Origin: Streptomyces sp. WAC 04229
GTDB lineage: Bacteria; Actinomycetota; Actinomycetes; Streptomycetales; Streptomycetaceae
Assembly (NCBI RefSeq): GCF_003947455.1
Contig: NZ_QHJH01000004.1
Span: forward strand, 52,984 to 116,983
Direction of reading: 5' to 3'
Length of the DNA: 64,000 bases
Every line of letters starts with the position of its first letter. The stretch's first letter is position 1. Of this stretch, positions 33,747-42,830 are shown one piece after another. The notes below the pieces were generated by a model. That model was given only the letters and a program-made list of their open reading frames with translations. It was not told where the DNA came from and did not search any database. The position numbers were made by a program, and so were the translations under genes.

Positions 33747-34949
33747 TCAGTGACCGGCCACCGTCCCGGACAGTTCGTTGGTGCCCTTCGGCAGCGTCAC
33801 GGAGGTCAGCCTCTCGCCCGAGTCCAGGTCGAAGGAGTGCAGTTGGCGCTTGCCCGGGTCGGAGACGTAGGCCGTGTGGTCACGGACGAACAGGGTGGGC
33901 CTGGGCTGCTGCCAGTCCAGGGGCTCGGTCCAGTCGCCGACGGCGTCGATCTTCCTCTCGACCTTGCCGGTCTCCGGGTCGACGACGTGCAGGACGCCGT
34001 TGGTGCCGAGCACGAGGGCCTCGCCGTGCGGGCCGCGGGCGAGGGAGCGGAAGGAGTAGCTGGTGCCGAGGTCGACCAGCTTCATCTTCGCGGTGCGGGT
34101 GTCGATCAGCGAGATGCGGGTCGGCCGCTCCAGCTCCGCCTCGGGGTCGGTCTTGTAGTCGCCCAGGAGGATCGGGGAGGCGTCGCTGCCCGACTGGTTG
34201 CCGGTGCGGGCGTAGTCGCCGGGGGCGTCGACCTTGGTGAACTTGCCGTTCCTGTAGAGCAGGACGCCGTCCTCGCAGCCGAGTCCGACCACCTCGCCCT
34301 TGGCCGCGGCCTCGCCGTGCACGCCGGGGCAGTCCTCGGAGCGCGCGATCTCCTTGTCGTCCTTGTCCAGGACGAGTGCGCCGGTGCGCTTCTCCTCGGT
34401 GCCGAGGGTGGTGACGAGTTCGCCGCCGGCCAGTTCGATGGCCACGCCGTGGTGGGGCTCGGCTGAGGTGTAGCTCCGGGTGGTCGGCTGCTTGCCGCCG
34501 GCCAGGTCGGCGGGGTCGAGGACGTTCACCTCGCCCGTGCCGTCGGTGAACAGGACCGTCTTGCCGCCGTGTCGCACGACGTGGCCCGGCTTGGCGCCCT
34601 TGAACTCGGCGTCGGTGAACTCCTGGCGGGCGGCGTCGAACACGCGGAAGCCGCTGTCGGTGGAGATGACGACGTGGTCCTCGTCGCCGGCCGGGTTGAC
34701 CCGGTTGAATCCGGGCAGCTCGACCGTCTTCGCCAGCTTCAGGGTCTCGCCGTCGAGGACGTAGAGCCCCCCGTCGTAGGAGGCGACGACCGGGTTCCTG
34801 ACGGCGGCGGCCTCGCTGCTCTTGGTCTGCTTCTTCGGCTCGGCGTCGGACGAGGCGTCGTCGCCTCCGCCACAGGCGGTCAGCGCCATGGCCGTCGCCA
34901 GGGCGAGTGCCGTGCCGGTGAGCGTTCTGGCGCGTGTCGACCTGTTCAT
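33747..34949 (-). CDS. aztD: AztD-like zinc metallochaperone lipoprotein, copy 2
   Basis: 400 residues. A lipobox LTACGGG near residue 26 anchors it outside the membrane. The rest is a beta-propeller-like chain of repeated blades (VASYDGGLYVLDGETLKL, DHVVISTDSGFRVFDA, GVLHVVDPETGKV). Family histidines are seen in GHVVRHGGKT, EPHHGVAI and PGVHGEA. In AztABCD systems AztD carries zinc and passes it to the binding protein AztC. It lies 90 bp after aztC and is last in the leftward run. The operon holds a second AztD (35999-37237). Confidence 0.82.
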   Translation of the reverse strand: MNRSTRARTLTGTALALATAMALTACGGGDDASSDAEPKKQTKSSEAAAVRNPVVASYDGGLYVLDGETLKLAKTVELPGFNRVNPAGDEDHVVISTDSGFRVFDAARQEFTDAEFKGAKPGHVVRHGGKTVLFTDGTGEVNVLDPADLAGGKQPTTRSYTSAEPHHGVAIELAGGELVTTLGTEEKRTGALVLDKDDKEIARSEDCPGVHGEAAAKGEVVGLGCEDGVLLYRNGKFTKVDAPGDYARTGNQSGSDASPILLGDYKTDPEAELERPTRISLIDTRTAKMKLVDLGTSYSFRSLARGPHGEALVLGTNGVLHVVDPETGKVERKIDAVGDWTEPLDWQQPRPTLFVRDHTAYVSDPGKRQLHSFDLDSGERLTSVTLPKGTNELSGTVAGH

Positions 34950-35039
34950 CTTGTGTCTTTCCTCTCCGGCCCTGAGGGCGCGGGGTCGTGTGGTGGAACG
35001 GCCGGCGTGTTCGGTTCGCCGGGCCGCGGGGAGGCTTGT

Positions 35040-36002
35040 TCAGTCGCCGGTGAGGCCCCCGGCCATGGCCGAGGTGTTGGCGCGCATCATCTCCAGGTAG
35101 GTGCCGGCGCCCTTGCCCTTCTCGGTCAGCGACTCGGAGTAGAGGGGGACGACGTCGACGTCGCCGCCCATCTCCTGGCGCAGTACCTCCGCGAGCTTGG
35201 TGGGCTGGGAGGAGTCGGCGAAGACGGTGCGCACACCGGCCCGCTCCATGGCCTGGGTGAGGGAGCGCAGGTCGGAGGAGCTGGGTGAGGCGAGGGTGGT
35301 GCCACTGGGGATGACCGCGCCGATCACGCGGAAGCCGAAGCGGTCGGCGAGGTAGCCGAAGACGTGGTGGTTGGTGACCAGGGCGCGCCGGTTCCCGGGT
35401 ACGGCGGCGAAGGTTCTCTCCATCCAGGTGGTGAGGTCGGCGAGTTGTCCGTCGTAGCGTGCGGCGTTGCTCCGGAGGGTCTTCTCGTCCACGCCGTGCA
35501 CGTGCTCGGCGACCTGGTCGGCGATCAGGCCGGCGGCCTTGCGCACCCGGTCGGGGTCGGTCCAGAAGTGCGGGTCGGGCTCCCCGGACTCCTCGTCGGG
35601 GCCGCCCTCCTGCCCGGTGTGGAAGGTGAGGGGATCGGCCGCCTCGCCTGCCGCGAAGGTGGCAACGCCGGACGCGCGGGCCGCCTCCACGTGCCGCAGT
35701 ACGTTCTCCTCCAGACCGAGCCCGTTGTAGACGACCAGGTCCGCGTTCTCCAGTTCCGCGGCCTGGACGGCCGACAGGCCGAAGGAGTGCGGGTCGGCGT
35801 CGGGCTTCATCAGGACGCTGACGTCCGCCTCGTCCCCGACGATCTGCCGGGTGATGTCGCCGAGGATGTTGGTGGTCACCACGACCCGCGGCCGTTCGTC
35901 GTCGCCGCCCGCGCAGCCGGTGGCCGCGGCGGCGAGGACGAAGAAGCTGATCAGGGTCACCAGCAGGGCACGGACCCGTGCCGCACCCACGCGTACGCTC
36001 AT
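35040..36002 (-). CDS. aztC: Zinc ABC transporter solute-binding protein AztC
   Basis: 320 residues: a lipobox-type signal (LAAAATGCAGG) and the cluster A-I metal-binding fold. Zinc ligands are expected at His in PDADPHSFGLS, PHFWTDP and TNHHVFGYLADRFGF, and Asp in TVFADSSQP. The flexible loop that is His-rich in ZnuA is short and acidic here (EGGPDEESGEPDPH), as in AztC. Its ATG overlaps the upstream aztD stop (ATGA). Position within aztB-aztD-aztC-aztD supports the assignment over a manganese protein. Confidence 0.88.
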   Translation of the reverse strand: MSVRVGAARVRALLVTLISFFVLAAAATGCAGGDDERPRVVVTTNILGDITRQIVGDEADVSVLMKPDADPHSFGLSAVQAAELENADLVVYNGLGLEENVLRHVEAARASGVATFAAGEAADPLTFHTGQEGGPDEESGEPDPHFWTDPDRVRKAAGLIADQVAEHVHGVDEKTLRSNAARYDGQLADLTTWMERTFAAVPGNRRALVTNHHVFGYLADRFGFRVIGAVIPSGTTLASPSSSDLRSLTQAMERAGVRTVFADSSQPTKLAEVLRQEMGGDVDVVPLYSESLTEKGKGAGTYLEMMRANTSAMAGGLTGD

Positions 36003-37237
36003 CGGCCCGTCTCCGCGATCAGGGACGGCCGGACGTCCAGGTGGAAGGTGCGGGCCACCCGGAGGCCGTCGTTGTAGTCGATCTCGTACACGCGCCTGCC
36101 CTCGGGATCGTTGAGGTAGGCGCGGCTGCGGTCCACCTCGATCACGGGCGTCGCGGGGCCGCCGGGCTCCGCTTCGGGGATGTCCTTCAGCAGGGGTTCG
36201 GTGACCGTCGTCTCCTTGCCGGTGGAGATGTCGTAGCCGTGCAGGGCACCGTCGGTCTCCAGGACCAGCAGGGGCGCGCCTTCGCCGGCCGTGTTGGCGG
36301 CGACCACGGGACCGGTCTCCACCCGGGTCCAGGCGCCCTCGGTGACGTCCAGGACCCAGACGGCGTCCTTGCCCGCGGGTGCCGTGAGCGTGCTGCTGCC
36401 CGGACGGTGCCGGAACTCCGCGGCACGCTCCGCCTTCGGCACATCCTTGCCGTAGGGGATCTTCTCGGCGGTGAAGGCGCCGTCGTCCTCGTGGACGAGC
36501 AGGGCGCCGTCGGCGCAGCCGAGGACGATCCCGCGCCGGGTGACCGCGTCGCCCTGCGGGTCCTCGCACTCCGCCTCCGGGCCGGCGACGCGCTTGCCCG
36601 CCCGGTCGAGCACGGCGACCTCGGCGGGGCCGCCGCTCCCGCCGGTGAGGGCGACGAGGTGTTCGGCGTACGGCACGACGGGACCCGCGTAGGTACCCGG
36701 GAGCCGGGCGGGGGTGCCGAGGGCGCCCTTCTCCAGCTCTGCGCGGCGGTACACGCCCGCCTTCCCGTCGGCCGACGTGACCACGGTGACGCCCGCGTCA
36801 CTGCGGACGCTCGTGCCGGTGCCGCCCGGGAGCTCGCCGACGTCCTGGATCTTCGCGCGGTAGTAGTGCACGTGGTCGCCGTGGTCGACCATCCACGCGC
36901 CGCTGTCGAGGACTTGGGTGCCGTCCGTGCCGTGGAAGTAGCCGAAGCGGCCGTCCGTGGTGAGTGCGGTGACCCCGGGCCTGCGGGCGGTGTCGTGCAC
37001 CTTGCCGGTGATGAGGTCCAGCACCCGGGTGTCGCCGGTCTCGGGATCACCGAGCAGGAGCCGGGACTGCTGCTCGGCCGCCTCGGTGGCGCCTTCCACG
37101 TAACCGTGCGGGGTGGCGGAGGAAGCGGGACTCTCGGAGCCGGACCTGGCATCGTCCTGACCCCCGCATCCGGCGGTCAGGAGGGCCACGGACGCCAGCG
37201 CCGGGGCCAGCGATGTGACGTTTCTTCGGACGAACAA
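35999..37237 (-). CDS. aztD: AztD-like zinc metallochaperone lipoprotein, copy 1
   Basis: 412 residues if TTG at 37237 is the start, placed 10 bases after the aztB stop with GAGG upstream; longer frames would overlap aztB by 80 bp. A lipobox LLTAGCGGQ follows a hydrophobic run. Propeller-like blades repeat (TRVLDLITGKVHDT, VLDRAGKRVAG, APLLVLETDGALHGYDISTG) with His in WMVDHGDHVHYYR. It overlaps aztC by four bases. It is clearly related to, but well diverged from, the copy at 33747-34949, so the two may partner different states or proteins. Confidence 0.8.
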   Translation of the reverse strand: MFVRRNVTSLAPALASVALLTAGCGGQDDARSGSESPASSATPHGYVEGATEAAEQQSRLLLGDPETGDTRVLDLITGKVHDTARRPGVTALTTDGRFGYFHGTDGTQVLDSGAWMVDHGDHVHYYRAKIQDVGELPGGTGTSVRSDAGVTVVTSADGKAGVYRRAELEKGALGTPARLPGTYAGPVVPYAEHLVALTGGSGGPAEVAVLDRAGKRVAGPEAECEDPQGDAVTRRGIVLGCADGALLVHEDDGAFTAEKIPYGKDVPKAERAAEFRHRPGSSTLTAPAGKDAVWVLDVTEGAWTRVETGPVVAANTAGEGAPLLVLETDGALHGYDISTGKETTVTEPLLKDIPEAEPGGPATPVIEVDRSRAYLNDPEGRRVYEIDYNDGLRVARTFHLDVRPSLIAETGR

Positions 37238-37247
37238 GGGGATTGCC

Positions 37248-38144
37248 TCAGGTTTCGTTCGGTCGGGACGGGGTGGCGCTCGGGGCCAAGGTGACCGCCA
37301 GGGCGGGGACGCCGGCACGGAGCGCACGGCGGCGGTGCCGGAGGCCGGACGCCAGGTGGGACAGGAAGAAGAGGCCGACCGCGAGGGCCGAGACGGTGGC
37401 TCCGGCCGCGGTGCCCAGGTGCCAGGACAGGAGCAGGCCGCCGAAGGTGGCGCAGGCGCCGGCCACCGCGGCCAGGACCATGACTCCGCTCACGCCGCGC
37501 GCCCAGGGCAGGGCCGCGGCAGGCGGGGCGATGAGCAGGCCCAGGACGAGCAGCGTCCCCACGATGTGGAAGGAAGCGACGATGGCCAGGGCCAGCAGTC
37601 CCAGCAGCACGGCGTGCGCGAGCCGGGGGCGCAGGCCCAGCGTCTGGGCCTTGCGCTCGTCGAACGCCAGCGCCAGGAAGGCCCGGTGCCCGAGCGCCGA
37701 GACGCCCAGCGCCAGCAGCAGGGCCGCACCGAGAAGGGGCAGGTCGCTCTCACGCACGGCCAGGACGTCACCGAAGAGGAAGCCGGTGAGGTCCACCGCG
37801 AAGGACTGCGAGCGCGACACGATGATGACGCCGAGCGACAGCATGCCGACGAACAGCAGGCCGATACCGGTGTCCTGGGACAGCCGCGGGGTGCGGCCGA
37901 GGGCTGTGACGCCCGCGGTCATCACGGCCGCGCTCATCACCGCCCCCACCAGCAGGTTGCCCCCGAGCAGCGAGGCGACCGCGACGCCGGGAAGCAGTCC
38001 GTGGGACATGGCGTCGCCGAGGAAGGCCATCCCCCTCAGCACCACCCACGTCCCCGCGAGGGCGCATATCGCCGACACCAGGATCCCGGCCCACAGGGCC
38101 CGCTGCACAAAGGCCACCTCGAAGGGGGCCGTCAACCACTCCAT
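37248..38144 (-). CDS. aztB: Zinc ABC transporter permease AztB
   Basis: 298 residues with eight or nine hydrophobic helices of the ABC-3 (ZnuB/AztB) family. MEWLTAPFEVAFVQRALWAG, WVVLRGMAFLGDAMSHGLLPG (family signature) and IVASFHIVGTLLVLGLLIAPPA are diagnostic. It forms the membrane channel for zinc with AztA. ATG at 38144 begins 23 bp from the aztA start on the other strand, so both genes share a tiny control region. First gene of the leftward four-gene transcript. Confidence 0.88.
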   Translation of the reverse strand: MEWLTAPFEVAFVQRALWAGILVSAICALAGTWVVLRGMAFLGDAMSHGLLPGVAVASLLGGNLLVGAVMSAAVMTAGVTALGRTPRLSQDTGIGLLFVGMLSLGVIIVSRSQSFAVDLTGFLFGDVLAVRESDLPLLGAALLLALGVSALGHRAFLALAFDERKAQTLGLRPRLAHAVLLGLLALAIVASFHIVGTLLVLGLLIAPPAAALPWARGVSGVMVLAAVAGACATFGGLLLSWHLGTAAGATVSALAVGLFFLSHLASGLRHRRRALRAGVPALAVTLAPSATPSRPNET

Positions 38145-38154
38145 ACGAAGACCC

Positions 38155-38174
38155 TACAATGACAATCATGTTCA
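38155..38174. promoter_or_regulatory. Zur-like box and -10 over the aztA start
   Basis: TGACAATCATGTTCA (38160-38174) resembles the actinobacterial Zur palindrome TGAAAATGATTTTCA, with three mismatches. TACAAT at 38155-38160 makes a -10 seven bases before ATG 38168. Zinc-bound Zur here would block aztA directly and probably aztB as well. Confidence 0.6.
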
Positions 38175-38902
38175 ACAACATCCCCCCGTCGCCACTGGAC
38201 GGCGATCCTGGGAACGCGCGCGTCCGCTTCCACGAGCTGAACGCCGGCTACCCGGGTCGTCCCGTACTCCGCCAACTCAGCTCGGAAATACCGGCTTTGG
38301 CCATGACCGCACTCGTCGGGCCGAACGGAAGCGGGAAGTCCACGCTGTTGGGCGTGCTGGCCGGAGTGATCACCGCCACCTCCGGGCAGCTCCGGTACGC
38401 GAAGGGCTCACCACCGGCCTTCGTCCCACAGCGCGGCGCCGTCGGCGACGCGCTCCCCCTCACGGCGCGACAGACCGTGGAGATGGGCCGCTGGGGCGAG
38501 CGGGGACTGTGGCGGCGGCTTACCCGGCAGGACCGGGCCGCGGTCGACCACGCCATGGAACGGCTCGGCGTCACCGGCCTCGGCGCCCGCCAGCTCGGTG
38601 AGCTGTCGGGCGGCCAGCGCCAGCGCGTCCTGATCGCGCAGGGCCTCGCCCAGCAGTCCGACCTGCTGCTCCTGGACGAGCCGACCACCGGCCTCGACCC
38701 CGAGGCCCGGGAGAGGATCACGGCTCTGCTGACCGCTCTGGTCGCCGACGGCACGACCGTCGTCCAGGCCACGCACGATCTCGAGGCCGCCCGCTCCGCC
38801 GACGCCTGCCTGCTCCTCAGCGACGGACGACTGGTCGCGGACGGCCCGCCCGCGCAGGTACTCACCCCTCAGGCGCTCTCCAGAATCTGGCAACCGGCGT
38901 GA
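38168..38902 (+). CDS. aztA: Zinc ABC transporter ATP-binding protein AztA
   Basis: 244 residues from ATG 38168 (ATG 38159 gives three more). Walker A GPNGSGKST, Q-loop FVPQRGA, signature LSGGQRQR, Walker B LLLLDEPTTGLD and the switch His in ATHDLE are complete. It powers zinc uptake with AztB. No Shine-Dalgarno is visible, and a TACAAT -10 lies seven bases before ATG 38168, so a leaderless mRNA is likely. It diverges from the aztB operon. Confidence 0.88.
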   Translation: MFNNIPPSPLDGDPGNARVRFHELNAGYPGRPVLRQLSSEIPALAMTALVGPNGSGKSTLLGVLAGVITATSGQLRYAKGSPPAFVPQRGAVGDALPLTARQTVEMGRWGERGLWRRLTRQDRAAVDHAMERLGVTGLGARQLGELSGGQRQRVLIAQGLAQQSDLLLLDEPTTGLDPEARERITALLTALVADGTTVVQATHDLEAARSADACLLLSDGRLVADGPPAQVLTPQALSRIWQPA

Positions 38903-39120
38903 AGCCCGGGACCGGACGCGAGGCGGTCGGCGTGGTGCGGATCACCGCGGCCTCACCCGGCTGGGCGGGCCGCCACCGCGTGGAGGCCGCCGGACGCTGA
39001 AGCGAGTGGACGTGAGCGGTCGGAAGTACGCCGGAGGGCGGGCCGTGCTCACCGACGCCACGCGCGACGACACCCCCTGACGACCACGACGAACGGCCCC
39101 TGTTGGGGCAGCCTGGAGCC

Positions 39121-39909
39121 ATGCACGCACCCGCTCAGACCCACCGCCCGCCCTCCACCTCCGGTCCGGGCGTCGCCCCCGGTCGCATCCCGCACGGGAA
39201 CGCAGGGATGGCACGCGAACTGCTCGCCCGGGACGGGGCGGTGATCCTCACCGGCCACGAGAACACGCCCGACGCCCTGGTGGTCGCCGCCGCCCAGGTC
39301 GTCGGCGACCGACTCCGCGAGCTGTACCCGCAACGGGTCCGCACCTCTCACCCGGGCAACCCCGTCCACCTGCACGCCGACAGCTTCGACGTCGTCGTCG
39401 ACATCGGCGGAGTCCCCCACCGCAGGCGCCACCCCGACGAGGACCACGTCCTCGTCCAGTGCGCCCGCCCGGCACCCGAGGGAGGCGACTCCTTCGCGCT
39501 GGACGCCTACGCGTTCGTCGACCACCTCGCCACCACCGACCCCGCGCTGCACACCTTCCTCACCAGCACGGACGTCGACCTGTACGGCGCCTGGGCGGAC
39601 CTGCGCGGGCTGCCCGCCACTCCCAGGATCGGACGCCACGTCGAGTTCACCCGTACCGGACGCCGCGTCGTGCGCCGCACGGACGGAGCGGTGCCGGTTC
39701 ACCGCGACCCCGAAGGCGAACACGTCTCCTCCCAGCTCGACCGCCTCACCGAAGCCGTACTCGACGTCGAACCGTCCCTCCCCCGCTTCCGCCTCGACGA
39801 GGGCGACATCCTGGTCCTGGACAACTTCCGCTGCTGGCACGGCCGCGACGGACACACCGGGGAACGCACCGTCCGCATCCTGACCGCCCGCAGCTCCGAC
39901 GCGGACTGA
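39121..39909 (+). CDS. TauD/TfdA-like Fe(II)/2-oxoglutarate oxygenase
   Basis: 262 residues of the TauD/clavaminate-synthase-like fold. The facial triad is probably His and Asp in VHLHADSFD, with the distal His in DNFRCWHGRDGHTGERTVRI, whose Arg would bind 2-oxoglutarate. ATG at 39121 is preceded by TGGAG. Such enzymes hydroxylate amino acids, sulfonates or natural-product intermediates. It stands alone, 218 bp after aztA. A link to zinc uptake or to the riboswitch operon cannot be shown. Confidence 0.75.
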   Translation: MHAPAQTHRPPSTSGPGVAPGRIPHGNAGMARELLARDGAVILTGHENTPDALVVAAAQVVGDRLRELYPQRVRTSHPGNPVHLHADSFDVVVDIGGVPHRRRHPDEDHVLVQCARPAPEGGDSFALDAYAFVDHLATTDPALHTFLTSTDVDLYGAWADLRGLPATPRIGRHVEFTRTGRRVVRRTDGAVPVHRDPEGEHVSSQLDRLTEAVLDVEPSLPRFRLDEGDILVLDNFRCWHGRDGHTGERTVRILTARSSDAD

Positions 39910-40203
39910 GCGGCCGGGACGAAGACGACTAGTCCGCGGAGCCTCGCGTCTCCTCCTCCACGCCGGGGACCAGGGCCGGGGGCGGCGGGAGTCGAGCACG
40001 CGCGTCCCGGACCGGTGGCGGGTCCGGGGGCCGGAGACCGCGCGGGTGCGTTTCGGCGTTCGGCTGCCCCGGCGAGGCGGCCTTCGTCGCCCCCGCTCCT
40101 CAGCAGTGGTCCCGGTGTGCCGGGCGCCGGCCGCCCGGCGTCGGTCCAGGACTCCGCCGAGGCGGCCGAGCCGGAGCTGAGCGATGCGGAACTGCGTCGG
40201 TTC

Positions 40204-41985
40204 TCAGGCCGGTTCGGCGTTGAGGGCGCGGCCGGCCGGGGTGCGGGTGTGGGTCCAGGCGGGCAGGGCGGTCAGGGATCCGACGGCCAGGAGGACGCCG
40301 AGTGCTGCGGCGAGCAGCCATGTCGTCGGGGGCATGGCCATCTCGGGGCTCACCAGCCAGTACACGAGCAGTCCGCTCGGCATGCCCACCACCAGCCCGG
40401 GCAGGGCGGGCAGGAGTTGGGCGGCGCACAGGGCCGTGACCACCTGGCGGGGGGTGGCGCCGAGGGTTCGGGTGATGGCCAGCGCGCGCCGGGCCTGCAC
40501 GGCGGTGCTCCAACCGAGGAAGATCGTGTTGAGCGCGGACAGCGCCACCAGGACGAGGGTGACGCCGTGCAGCGCCTGGCTGGTCACGAGGTTGCGCGCC
40601 GCGAGGGGGTTGTCCGGCGCGTAGGCGGTACTGGTGTCCGGTGCCGCGTGGAAGGCGAGCACCGCGGTGATCAGGAGGCTGGTGGTCGCCGTACCGATGG
40701 CGGTCAGGGCGGCGCGGCCGGGGCGGCGGGCGAGCAGCCGGACCCCGACCAGGAGCGCGGTGGGCAGGTACGCCGTCATGGCGTTCAGCCGTGGGTGGTG
40801 GGTGGACAGCTGCGCCGAGCCGGCCAGGGAGTGGACGGTGCTGGAGCGGGCGGCGCGGACGACGGGGCCGAGCGTGCCGGCCAGCGAGACCAGGACGGCG
40901 AGGAACACGGCGGCCACGACGGTGTCGGTGGCCGGGCCGCTGACGGTGTTGAGCAACCCGGCCCCGGGATCGGCCAGTTCGGGTGCTGCCAGGGTCCCGG
41001 CGGTCAGCCCGAGGGCGGTGGCCACCACGGTCAGCAGCAGGTACTGCGCCAGCAGGACGGCGGCGACATGACCGGGGCCCGCGCCGACGGCCTTGAGCAG
41101 CCCGGCACGACGGTTGTCACGGGTGGCGCGTACGGCGGCGAGCGCGGCGAGGGTGACGAGGGCGGCCGAGGCGAGCAGCCAGCCGCCGACGACCAGGGCG
41201 GGCTGCGCGAATTTGATCATGCTCGCGTCGGTACGGAGAATGCCCTGCCAGTGGTGGGTGTTGACCCACTCGGAGCCCCTGCGCTCGTCGGTGAAGACGG
41301 TTTCCCGCCATCTCAGGGTCGCGGCCGGGTCCTTCAGCTTCAGATGGAACAGGTGGACGCCCGGCGTGTCGCCCGCGGCGGCGCGGGTGTCGGCGGCGGT
41401 GAGCCAGATCCTGCCGCCGCCGTAGTCGGACGTCCCGGGCCCCTGCGCCCAGTCGTTCCACGGATACACCGGGGTGGCCGCGCTGATCGCGAGACCCACG
41501 ACGGGGTAGTCGCGCCCGCTGATCGTGACGCGGTCGCCGACGTGGAGATCCAGCGTCTGCGCGAAGCCCCGCTCGACCACCGCGCCGCCGGAACGCACCC
41601 ACGAACCGGAAGTCACCAGCGGCTGGTCGACCTCGGCCGGTTGGTCACCGCGTCCCTCGATCGCGGAGCGCGCGGTGTGGCCGTTCGTCCGGATCTCGGT
41701 CTCGAAGGCGAAGACCGGATCGGCCTGCTCGGCCACCCCGGGGGTCCGCTCCAGCCGTCCGGCCAGGCCGGAGGGGTCCTTGGCCGTCGTGATGGCGACG
41801 ATGTCGGGGCCCGCGGTGGCCTCGCGCGTCTTCAGGTACGCCGTGGTGACGGCGTCGTTGGCCGAGAGCCCGAGGGTCAGCGAGGCGATGGCGGCGGTGA
41901 CGGCGACCACGAACATCACCGACTCACCGGGACGGCGGCGCATGTCGCGCACGGCCAGACGCCAGATCAGCAGCAGGCGTCCCAC
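40204..41985 (-). CDS. FtsX/MacB-type ABC transporter permease
   Basis: 593 residues. An N-terminal helix (ESVMFVVAVTAAIASLTLGL) is followed by a large extracytoplasmic MacB-like domain (about 45-260; VVERGFAQTLDLHVGDRVTI), then helices in the FtsX pattern, repeated in the C-terminal half (AVQARRALAITRTLGATPRQV, the cytoplasmic coupling loop). Such permeases work mechanically, exporting peptides, lipids or antibiotics rather than importing. GTG at 41985 lies two bases after the ATPase gene stop, so the pair is coupled. Confidence 0.85.
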   Translation of the reverse strand: MGRLLLIWRLAVRDMRRRPGESVMFVVAVTAAIASLTLGLSANDAVTTAYLKTREATAGPDIVAITTAKDPSGLAGRLERTPGVAEQADPVFAFETEIRTNGHTARSAIEGRGDQPAEVDQPLVTSGSWVRSGGAVVERGFAQTLDLHVGDRVTISGRDYPVVGLAISAATPVYPWNDWAQGPGTSDYGGGRIWLTAADTRAAAGDTPGVHLFHLKLKDPAATLRWRETVFTDERRGSEWVNTHHWQGILRTDASMIKFAQPALVVGGWLLASAALVTLAALAAVRATRDNRRAGLLKAVGAGPGHVAAVLLAQYLLLTVVATALGLTAGTLAAPELADPGAGLLNTVSGPATDTVVAAVFLAVLVSLAGTLGPVVRAARSSTVHSLAGSAQLSTHHPRLNAMTAYLPTALLVGVRLLARRPGRAALTAIGTATTSLLITAVLAFHAAPDTSTAYAPDNPLAARNLVTSQALHGVTLVLVALSALNTIFLGWSTAVQARRALAITRTLGATPRQVVTALCAAQLLPALPGLVVGMPSGLLVYWLVSPEMAMPPTTWLLAAALGVLLAVGSLTALPAWTHTRTPAGRALNAEPA

Positions 41986-41987
41986 GG

Positions 41988-42830
41988 TCAGCCCTCCCAG
42001 CTCAGCAGCGCGCCGAACGCGTTGCCGCTGCCGCCGACGGCGAGGCGGGTGTCGCCGGCCAGCGTGCCGTCGCGCAGGGAGACGACGCGGTCCGCCGTGG
42101 CGGCCACCCGCTCGTCGTGGGTGACCGTGATCAGGGTCTGCCCGCCTGCGCGCAGTTCGTCGAAGAGCCGCAGGATGTCGTGGGTCGCGGCGCTGTCCAG
42201 GTTGCCGGTGGGTTCGTCCGCGAGGACCACCAGCGGCTCGTTGACCAGGGCACGGGCGATGGCGACCCGCTGCCGCTGGCCGCCGGAGAGCTCCGAGGGC
42301 AGATGCCGGGCCCGGTCCGTGAGCCCGACCCGGTCCAGGAGTCCGACGGCGCGGTTCCGGGCGGCGCGCGGCGAGGCGCCGGCCAGCAGCGCGGGCAGCT
42401 CGATGTTCTCCGCGGCGGTCAACTCGTCCATCAGATGGAAGTCCTGGAAGACGAAGCCGACGGCGCGGCGCCGCAGCCTGGCCAGCGCCCGCTCGCCGAG
42501 CTCGTCGATGCGCCGGCCGCCGAGCCAGACCTCGCCGTCGCTGGGCCGGTCGAGCCCGCCGAGGAGCTGGAGCAGCGTCGACTTGCCGCAGCCGCTGGGG
42601 CCGGTCACGGCGAGCGTCTGTCCGGCGGGTACGTCGAGGTCGACGCCGTCGACCGCGCGCACCGCGCTCTCGTCCTCACCGTAGACCCGCGTCAGACGGA
42701 GGGCCCGCAGTACCGGTGCGCGCACGTCGCCCTCGACGCCTGGCCCGTGCCCCACCGGTGCCGGGCCCGGGCCGTCGTCCACGCCCCCTCGCCGTGACCG
42801 GCCCCTGACCCGCCGACCGTCGTTCGTCAT
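41988..42830 (-). CDS. MacB/LolD-type ABC transporter ATPase
   Basis: 280 residues. Walker A TGPSGCGKST, Q-loop FVFQDFHLMDELTAAENIELP (the LolD/MacB consensus), signature LSGGQRQR, Walker B VVLADEPTGNLD and switch His in VTHDERV are present. A Gly/Arg-rich tail of about 35 residues precedes the domain. ATG at 42830 overlaps the PadR stop (ATGA). Partner of the FtsX-like permease. The module looks like a PadR-controlled stress or drug exporter. Confidence 0.87.
   Translation of the reverse strand: MTNDGRRVRGRSRRGGVDDGPGPAPVGHGPGVEGDVRAPVLRALRLTRVYGEDESAVRAVDGVDLDVPAGQTLAVTGPSGCGKSTLLQLLGGLDRPSDGEVWLGGRRIDELGERALARLRRRAVGFVFQDFHLMDELTAAENIELPALLAGASPRAARNRAVGLLDRVGLTDRARHLPSELSGGQRQRVAIARALVNEPLVVLADEPTGNLDSAATHDILRLFDELRAGGQTLITVTHDERVAATADRVVSLRDGTLAGDTRLAVGGSGNAFGALLSWEG

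Noticed and set aside
35040..36002. AztC as a manganese or cobalt binding protein for the B12 operon
   Set aside because: The adjoining AztD-like chaperones and the Zur-like box point to zinc; nothing in the sequence ties it to cobalt.
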